A stretch of DNA of 64,000 nucleotides from Urbifossiella limnaea (GTDB lineage Bacteria; Planctomycetota; Planctomycetia; Gemmatales; Gemmataceae). The stretch covers positions 5,254,322-5,318,321 of the forward strand of contig NZ_CP036273.1 of the NCBI RefSeq assembly GCF_007747215.1. The letters run 5' to 3'. Under the pieces are notes generated by a model that saw only the letters and a list, made by a program, of their open reading frames with translations, searched no databases and was not told where the DNA came from. Shown one piece after another: positions 59,639 through 64,000 of the stretch (position 1 is its first letter; each line of letters begins with the position of its first letter). The position numbers and the translations under genes are program-made.

Positions 59639-59995
59639 TCACTTCGTCGTCCACGCCGGCGGGGGGGCGATGTCGTCCGTCGGCCGCTTGCCGGCGTCGG
59701 CCCGGCCGCTGCCAGCCAGCCGCGAGATCAGCCGCACCGTCATGTCGGCGTCGCACGTCATCTGGCAACTCAGCCGCACGCCGGTCAGCCCCTTCGCCGC
59801 CAAAACCGCCTTCTCCGCCTCCGTGATCTGGTCCGGCTCACCGGACACGAACTCAACCCTGCACGTCGTGCAGCGGGCGTTGCCGCCGCAGGCGTGTAAC
59901 TGGTCGACACCAGCCTCGTCGGTGAGCGCCAGTACCAGCCGCTTGCCGGCCGGCACGTCCACGGGGGCGGTTCCTTCGACGGTCAACATCGGCAT
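59639..59995 (-). CDS. 2Fe-2S ferredoxin
   Basis: 118 residues. The cluster site is HACGGNARCTTCRVEF (C-x5-C-x2-C) with the fourth Cys in RLSCQMTCDADM, 30-odd residues later, the spacing of plant/adrenodoxin-type ferredoxins. A second Cys in that last motif is extra. The tail (RADAGKRPTDDIAPPP) is unstructured. It is a cytoplasmic electron carrier, partner unknown. Convergent with the propeller gene, 3 bp between stops. Confidence 0.9.
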   Translation of the reverse strand: MPMLTVEGTAPVDVPAGKRLVLALTDEAGVDQLHACGGNARCTTCRVEFVSGEPDQITEAEKAVLAAKGLTGVRLSCQMTCDADMTVRLISRLAGSGRADAGKRPTDDIAPPPAWTTK

Positions 59996-60086
59996 GGCGA
60001 TTCTCCGGATAGAGTAACCTCATCCTAGGCGGCCGAGCAAACCGCGGACCGCGACACGCCCGTTACCTTTCCCCCGGCTGTCCCCC

Positions 60087-61961
60087 TTACTGGTACTCGT
60101 ACCCGATGTGGAAGGTGATCCGCCCGTCCGGCAGGCGGCGGATGTTCGTCACGTGGACCGGCAGGCCGCCACCGAGTTGGCTGCGGCTGCTCGGCACCGT
60201 GTACGGCGTGAACGCCGTGTTCGACTGGCTCGGGTACGGCACCGAGCCCAGGTACACCCGCGGCCCGCTCGCGCCCTCCACCCCGTGCGACTCCTCCAGG
60301 ATCGGCCGGCCGTTCACCACGCGCCACACCAGCAGCCCGCTCGCCGGCAGCGACTCGTCGAACCCCTTCTTCTGGCGGTTCTCCAGCAGGAAGTACTCGC
60401 TGCCGTCGGCCCGCACCGCCACCTTCACGCACTGCGTGGGGTCGTCCTCGATCGGCCCCAGCACCAGCTTCTGTTTCACCCGCGGGTCGATCAGCGTCGG
60501 CTTCACCCACCCGAGTTGCTCGCGGCACCACGCCGAGAAGTGCTGCGGCTTACCCGTGTCCACCTGGTTCGACATCGCGCACCACACCCCCACGCCCTCC
60601 GAGCCGGGGAGTTCCGGCCGGGCGTACAGGTCCGGGAGGCCGAGCATGTGGCCGAACTCGTGGCAGAACACGCTGATGTTCCGCATCTTCGAGCCGCCCT
60701 CGTCCACGATGAAGTACGGCCACCGCTTCCCGCCGAACGTCACGTTCGCCCGGTGCGGCCAGTAGATCGTCGACCGGGCCACGTTCGGCACCCGCCCGCC
60801 GGCGTAGATGAAGAACATGCCGTCGAAGCCGTCGAGGGCGTCCTTCTTCTTGTCGGTCAGCTTGGTCAGCGACTCGGTCAGCAGGGCCAGCTTCTCGCGC
60901 TGCTCGATCCCGGCCCCGACGCCGGACGTGTACTCCGACCGCTTCTTCGACATCTGCATCCAGCCCAGGAACTTCCCCTCCAGGTGCAGCTTGCCGTAGC
61001 TGATTTCCTTGTAATAGTCGTGCATGCTGCCGTGCACCTTCTCGCCGGTGGCGTTGCGGTCGGTGTACGTCCCCAGGCTGAACAGCGACGCTTCCCAGTC
61101 GGCGTCGGTGATCGTCGGGTTGTGCTTCACGTCGGGGTACTCGACGCCGACGATCGCCAGGCGGTAGGTGCCCTTCTTCCACGCCGACGGAATCCGGTCG
61201 TCCCACCCGCCCCTCCCCCCGGGGCCGGGCTGAATCACGCCCTCCGCGATGAGCGTCGGCTGGGCCTCGACGCGCTTGCCGTCGCGCTCGGCCAGCACGT
61301 TGATCCGGTCGCCGGGCCGGCGGTCGGCCATCAGGTCGCGGAAGGCGGTGTCGCCGTCCACGTCCTTGCCGTCGATCTTCACGATCACGTCGCCGGCCTT
61401 CAGGCCGGCCGCGGCCGCCGGGCCGCCGGCGGTCACGTCGGTCAGCTTCACGCCCGCACCCTTCGACGCGCCCAGCTGGATGCCGAGGACGGCCCGGCCG
61501 GCGGCGGCCAGCGGGCGGGTCGTGGCCTTCAGCGTGGCGGCCACCTGGACGGTCTTGCTCCCGCGGTCCACGGCCAATTTCACCGACTCGCCGGCCAGGC
61601 GCGACCGGAGCGCGTCCTGAACCGCAGTCGGCGACGTGTAGCGGGTGCCGTCGATGGCGGCGACGACGTCGCCCACTTTCAGTCCGGCGGCCTCGGCCGG
61701 CGAGTCCGGCTCCACCGCGTCGACGACGGCCTGGCCGTCCTTGCCGACGACGAGCAGGCCGAGGTAGCCGGCGGCGGTCGGGGCGGCGGACGCGCTGGCG
61801 GCGAACAGTTTGGGGTCGGCCTTCACGGCGTCGGCGACGGTGCGGTAGCCGGTGAGATCGACCCCGGGGCGCGGCGGCGGGGCGACGGGGAGCGGGTCGG
61901 CCGCGACGGCGGCGACGACGGCGGCGAGCAGCGCCGCGGAGGCGAGCGTGGTGCGTGTCAT
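60087..61961 (-). CDS. PDZ-containing M6-family metalloprotease
   Basis: 624 residues from ATG 61961, with a signal peptide (MTRTTLASAALLAAVVAAVA). Two PDZ domains (about 55-150 and 155-245; GYLGLLVVGKDGQAVV, VLGIQLGASKGAGVKL) precede an M6 (immune-inhibitor-A-like) protease domain with HEFGHMLGLPDLY near 433, where HExxH binds zinc. The C-terminal part has EYFLLENRQKKGFDESLP and GLLVWRV, typical of M6. The PDZ-M6 order is unusual outside planctomycetes. Secreted or envelope-bound. Confidence 0.9.
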   Translation of the reverse strand: MTRTTLASAALLAAVVAAVAADPLPVAPPPRPGVDLTGYRTVADAVKADPKLFAASASAAPTAAGYLGLLVVGKDGQAVVDAVEPDSPAEAAGLKVGDVVAAIDGTRYTSPTAVQDALRSRLAGESVKLAVDRGSKTVQVAATLKATTRPLAAAGRAVLGIQLGASKGAGVKLTDVTAGGPAAAAGLKAGDVIVKIDGKDVDGDTAFRDLMADRRPGDRINVLAERDGKRVEAQPTLIAEGVIQPGPGGRGGWDDRIPSAWKKGTYRLAIVGVEYPDVKHNPTITDADWEASLFSLGTYTDRNATGEKVHGSMHDYYKEISYGKLHLEGKFLGWMQMSKKRSEYTSGVGAGIEQREKLALLTESLTKLTDKKKDALDGFDGMFFIYAGGRVPNVARSTIYWPHRANVTFGGKRWPYFIVDEGGSKMRNISVFCHEFGHMLGLPDLYARPELPGSEGVGVWCAMSNQVDTGKPQHFSAWCREQLGWVKPTLIDPRVKQKLVLGPIEDDPTQCVKVAVRADGSEYFLLENRQKKGFDESLPASGLLVWRVVNGRPILEESHGVEGASGPRVYLGSVPYPSQSNTAFTPYTVPSSRSQLGGGLPVHVTNIRRLPDGRITFHIGYEYQ

Positions 61962-62258
61962 GGCGCGAGCCCTGGTGCCGGGAGGGGATAAGGCGGTTTT
62001 AGCCCCCCGGAGGTGAAGCGGAAATGAGAGGGGGCGCGGCCCGTCATTCGGACCGGGTGCATTGTGTGTCACGTTCCCCCCCGGGGGGTCGAGGCACGCA
62101 TTGAGTCAATGACACAGATTAGTGTTGGAGCGACACCGGGGGTGGCGTTCTGGTATACTTCTTCCCAACCCGCCCGCGGCGCCCAATATTCCGCCCCGGG
62201 CGGCGAACCTCCAGAGTAAGAACCGGAGGACCGGTTTCGCACGGGGGCGCGCGTGGCG
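61962..62258. other. Divergent intergenic region, M6 protease / Ser-Thr kinase
   Basis: 297 bp. It holds the second copy of the conserved ~75-bp element (62061-62140). TATACT at 62154-62159 is a possible -10 toward the kinase. The remaining sequence, including CCGGAGGACCGG near 62223, shows nothing further. Confidence 0.5.
62061..62140. repeat. Conserved ~75-bp intergenic element, copy 2
   Basis: Closely matches 28641-28720 in the same orientation (GTCGAGGCACGCATTGAGTC is identical in both, then ATGACACA). On the minus strand it lies about 100 nt upstream of the M6 protease start, a distance like that of copy 1 to the DAHP synthase. Confidence 0.75.
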
Positions 62259-63857
62259 ATGAAGTTCACCCACCGATCCGGACAGCGCCCGCTGGACGGG
62301 TTCACCATCAAGCGCGGCGTCGGCCAGGGCGGCTTCGGCGAGGTCTATTTCGCCGTCTCCGACGCCGGCAAGGAAGTCGCGCTCAAGCTCCTGTTCCGCC
62401 ACCAGGACGCCGAGCTCCGCGGCATCGCCCACTGCCTCAACCTCAAGCACCCGAACCTCGTTCACCTCTACGACCTCCGCACCGACGACCGCGGCGCGAA
62501 GTGGGTGGTCATGGAGTACGTGTTCGGCGAGTCGCTCGCCCAGTGGATCAACCGGTACCCCACCGGCCTGCCGAGCGACCTGGTCCGCGAATGGTTCGCC
62601 GCCATCGGCCGCGGCGTCGCCTACCTCCACGAGCAAGGCGTCGTCCACCGCGACCTGAAGCCGGCGAACATCTTCGTCGAGAACGGGCACCTCAAGATCG
62701 GCGACTACGGCCTGTCGCGGCGGATCAGCCTGAGCCAGGGCGGCGAGCTGACGCAGGGCGTCGGCACCCCGCACTACATGGCTCCGGAGATCAAGAGCGG
62801 CAACTACACCCAGTCGATCGACATCTACGCCTGCGGGGTCATGCTGTTCGAAATGCTGACCGGCCTGCCGCCGTTCGAGGGGCAGACGCCGATGGAGGTG
62901 CTGGTCAAGCACCTCACGGACACGCCGGACCTGGCGAAGGTGCCGGCGGCGTACCGCGCGGTCGTCGGCCGGGCGCTGGAAAAAGACCCGGCCGTTCGCT
63001 ACCCGACGATGCGCGAGTTCGTGCGGGCGGTCGAGGAAGTCGGCTCCGACCCCGTGACGAAGGCCGTGCCCGTGGGCCTGCTGAAGACAACCGCCGTGCC
63101 GGTGGCATCACCACCCGCCGGGCCGCTGCCCGACGCGCGTGTCGCTCCGGTGGCGGCGCCTCCGTCGCCGCGGTTCGCCTCCGGCCCGATCCCGGTCGGC
63201 GTGCGGACGTGGCTGACGCAGCGGCTCGGGGCGTTCGCCCTGGCCCCGGTCGTGGCCGGCCTCTGCACCGCCCCGTTCGTGCTGTTCGGCGCGCCGCAGC
63301 CGTGGTCGCTGCTGGGGCGGATGATCCTGCTCTCCACCGCCCTGAGCTGGGGCGCACTCTCCGTCGCCCGCACGCCGAAGGACAAGGCTTCGGGCTGGGG
63401 CCGGAAGTTCCAGATGCTGTTGGTCGGCCTCGCGCTCGGCGGGTTCGCCTTCTGGCTCGACGGCTGGTCGGCGCCGAGCGCCGGCCCGGCGGTGGAGACG
63501 GGCCGCGACCTGACGCTCGGCTCGTGGGCGCGGGTGAGCCCGGAGCTGTTCAGCACGGCGACGCGGTACGCCCTGTACTACGGCCTGGCCGTGGCCGCGT
63601 GCCCGTGGTGGGGCATGACGAACCGCAACCGGAAGGAGCGGTTCAAGTTCGGCCGGGTGGTGCTGACGGGGTTGGCCGGCGGGGTGCTGCTGTTCCTGTG
63701 GCCGTGGGGCTACTCGTCGGCGATGCTGAGCGTGTTTCCCCTGGTGATCGCGTCGGTGGCCGTACAGGTGGTGAGCCCGTGGCAGGCGCCGCCTCCGCCC
63801 CCGCCGCGGCCGCAGGTGGTGCGCGGCCCGGCCCCGCGGCGCCGGCAGTACGCATAA
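62259..63857 (+). CDS. Membrane Ser/Thr protein kinase with multi-helix C-terminus
   Basis: 532 residues from ATG 62259 (a GTG two codons earlier is possible). The kinase domain (about 12-265) has the Gly loop GVGQGGFGEVYF, VALKLL with the ATP Lys, VVHRDLKPANIF, IGDYGLSRR (DYG in place of DFG), and TPHYMAPEI. After a proline/alanine-rich linker (about 270-315) there are five to six hydrophobic segments (about 322-515). The kinase lies in the cytoplasm with its tail in the membrane. All catalytic residues are present, so it should be active. Typical PASTA repeats are absent. Confidence 0.92.
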   Translation: MKFTHRSGQRPLDGFTIKRGVGQGGFGEVYFAVSDAGKEVALKLLFRHQDAELRGIAHCLNLKHPNLVHLYDLRTDDRGAKWVVMEYVFGESLAQWINRYPTGLPSDLVREWFAAIGRGVAYLHEQGVVHRDLKPANIFVENGHLKIGDYGLSRRISLSQGGELTQGVGTPHYMAPEIKSGNYTQSIDIYACGVMLFEMLTGLPPFEGQTPMEVLVKHLTDTPDLAKVPAAYRAVVGRALEKDPAVRYPTMREFVRAVEEVGSDPVTKAVPVGLLKTTAVPVASPPAGPLPDARVAPVAAPPSPRFASGPIPVGVRTWLTQRLGAFALAPVVAGLCTAPFVLFGAPQPWSLLGRMILLSTALSWGALSVARTPKDKASGWGRKFQMLLVGLALGGFAFWLDGWSAPSAGPAVETGRDLTLGSWARVSPELFSTATRYALYYGLAVAACPWWGMTNRNRKERFKFGRVVLTGLAGGVLLFLWPWGYSSAMLSVFPLVIASVAVQVVSPWQAPPPPPPRPQVVRGPAPRRRQYA

Positions 63858-63909
63858 GGCCACAACGCCGGACCCGTCAGATTGGGCGAGCTTTGCTCCG
63901 GAAGGCAGC

Positions 63910-64000
63910 ATGAACAGGATTCGCATTACCGCCGTCGCCCTGCTCGCCGCCCTTCTGGCCGGGTGCGGCGGGCCGCGTACCCCGGCCGACGGCGGGGCGC
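63910..64000 (+). CDS. Lipoprotein, N-terminal part only (cut by window end)
   Basis: From ATG 63910 the frame encodes a lipoprotein signal: MNRIRITAVALLAALLAGC, with the lipobox LAGC and Cys19, then GGPRTPADGG. GGAAGG lies before the ATG. The frame runs off the window. It follows the kinase gene by 52 bp on the same strand. Confidence 0.7.
   Translation, partial: MNRIRITAVALLAALLAGCGGPRTPADGGA

Overview
The window looks like chromosomal DNA of a planctomycete, most likely of the Gemmata group (Gemmataceae). The reasons are the very high GC content (judged by eye, not computed), six DUF1501 proteins with twin-arginine (Tat) signals, three DUF1549/DUF1553 cytochrome-like proteins, a TIGR03067-like secreted protein, a multi-spanning Ser/Thr kinase and an FHA-GAF-PP2C phosphatase. 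I see no rRNA, tRNA, CRISPR array, transposase or phage gene. Most core genes occur once and are intact.

Layout. 1-9.3 kb: a DUF1549/DUF1553 protein cut by the left edge, three DUF1501 proteins, a glycosyltransferase, a TatD-like hydrolase and a DUF1353 protein. 9.5-24.3 kb: metabolism and envelope genes: ispG, a ParE-type toxin-antitoxin pair next to uxaA, a CobA-HemD fusion, tatC with an unusually long periplasmic loop, a seven-haem cytochrome with TPRs, an SPFH/zinc-ribbon pair, ribBA and a membrane protein. 24.4-29.8 kb: a minus-strand run in the order pheA, aroF-type DAHP synthase, tpiA, secG, yicC, gmk, rpoZ. 30.3-32.2 kb: dnaK. 32.3-36.9 kb, minus strand: a tiny lipoprotein, clpS behind an FHA-GAF-PP2C phosphatase, the nadC-birA pair and a single-domain response regulator. 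37-42.8 kb, minus strand: a Tat-exported glycoside-hydrolase-like protein, mnmA, an aldo/keto reductase and a DUF1501 protein. 43.2-53.7 kb: two DUF1549-DUF1501 pairs, one with a PPC-domain protein and one with a TIM-barrel amidohydrolase. 53.9-64 kb: a TIGR03067-like protein, a dihaem lipoprotein divergent from a large PQQ-like propeller protein, a 2Fe-2S ferredoxin, a PDZ-M6 metalloprotease, a membrane Ser/Thr kinase and the start of a lipoprotein.

Two themes stand out. First, all three DUF1549/DUF1553 genes lie directly upstream of a DUF1501 gene, and the sequence subtype of each partner matches. This suggests a two-component exported enzyme system, one partner with haem-binding motifs and the other with a sulfatase/phosphatase-like fold, probably acting on polysaccharide. 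Second, the intergenic DNA is rich in long inverted repeats of several families. One A-rich element supplies the start codon and hydrophobic core of a signal peptide. Another palindrome pair lies inside a Tat signal. A third spans exactly from one gene's stop codon to the next gene's start codon. Three genes (ribBA, nadC, one DUF1501) have a -10-like hexamer exactly 6 nt before the ATG, which suggests leaderless transcripts.
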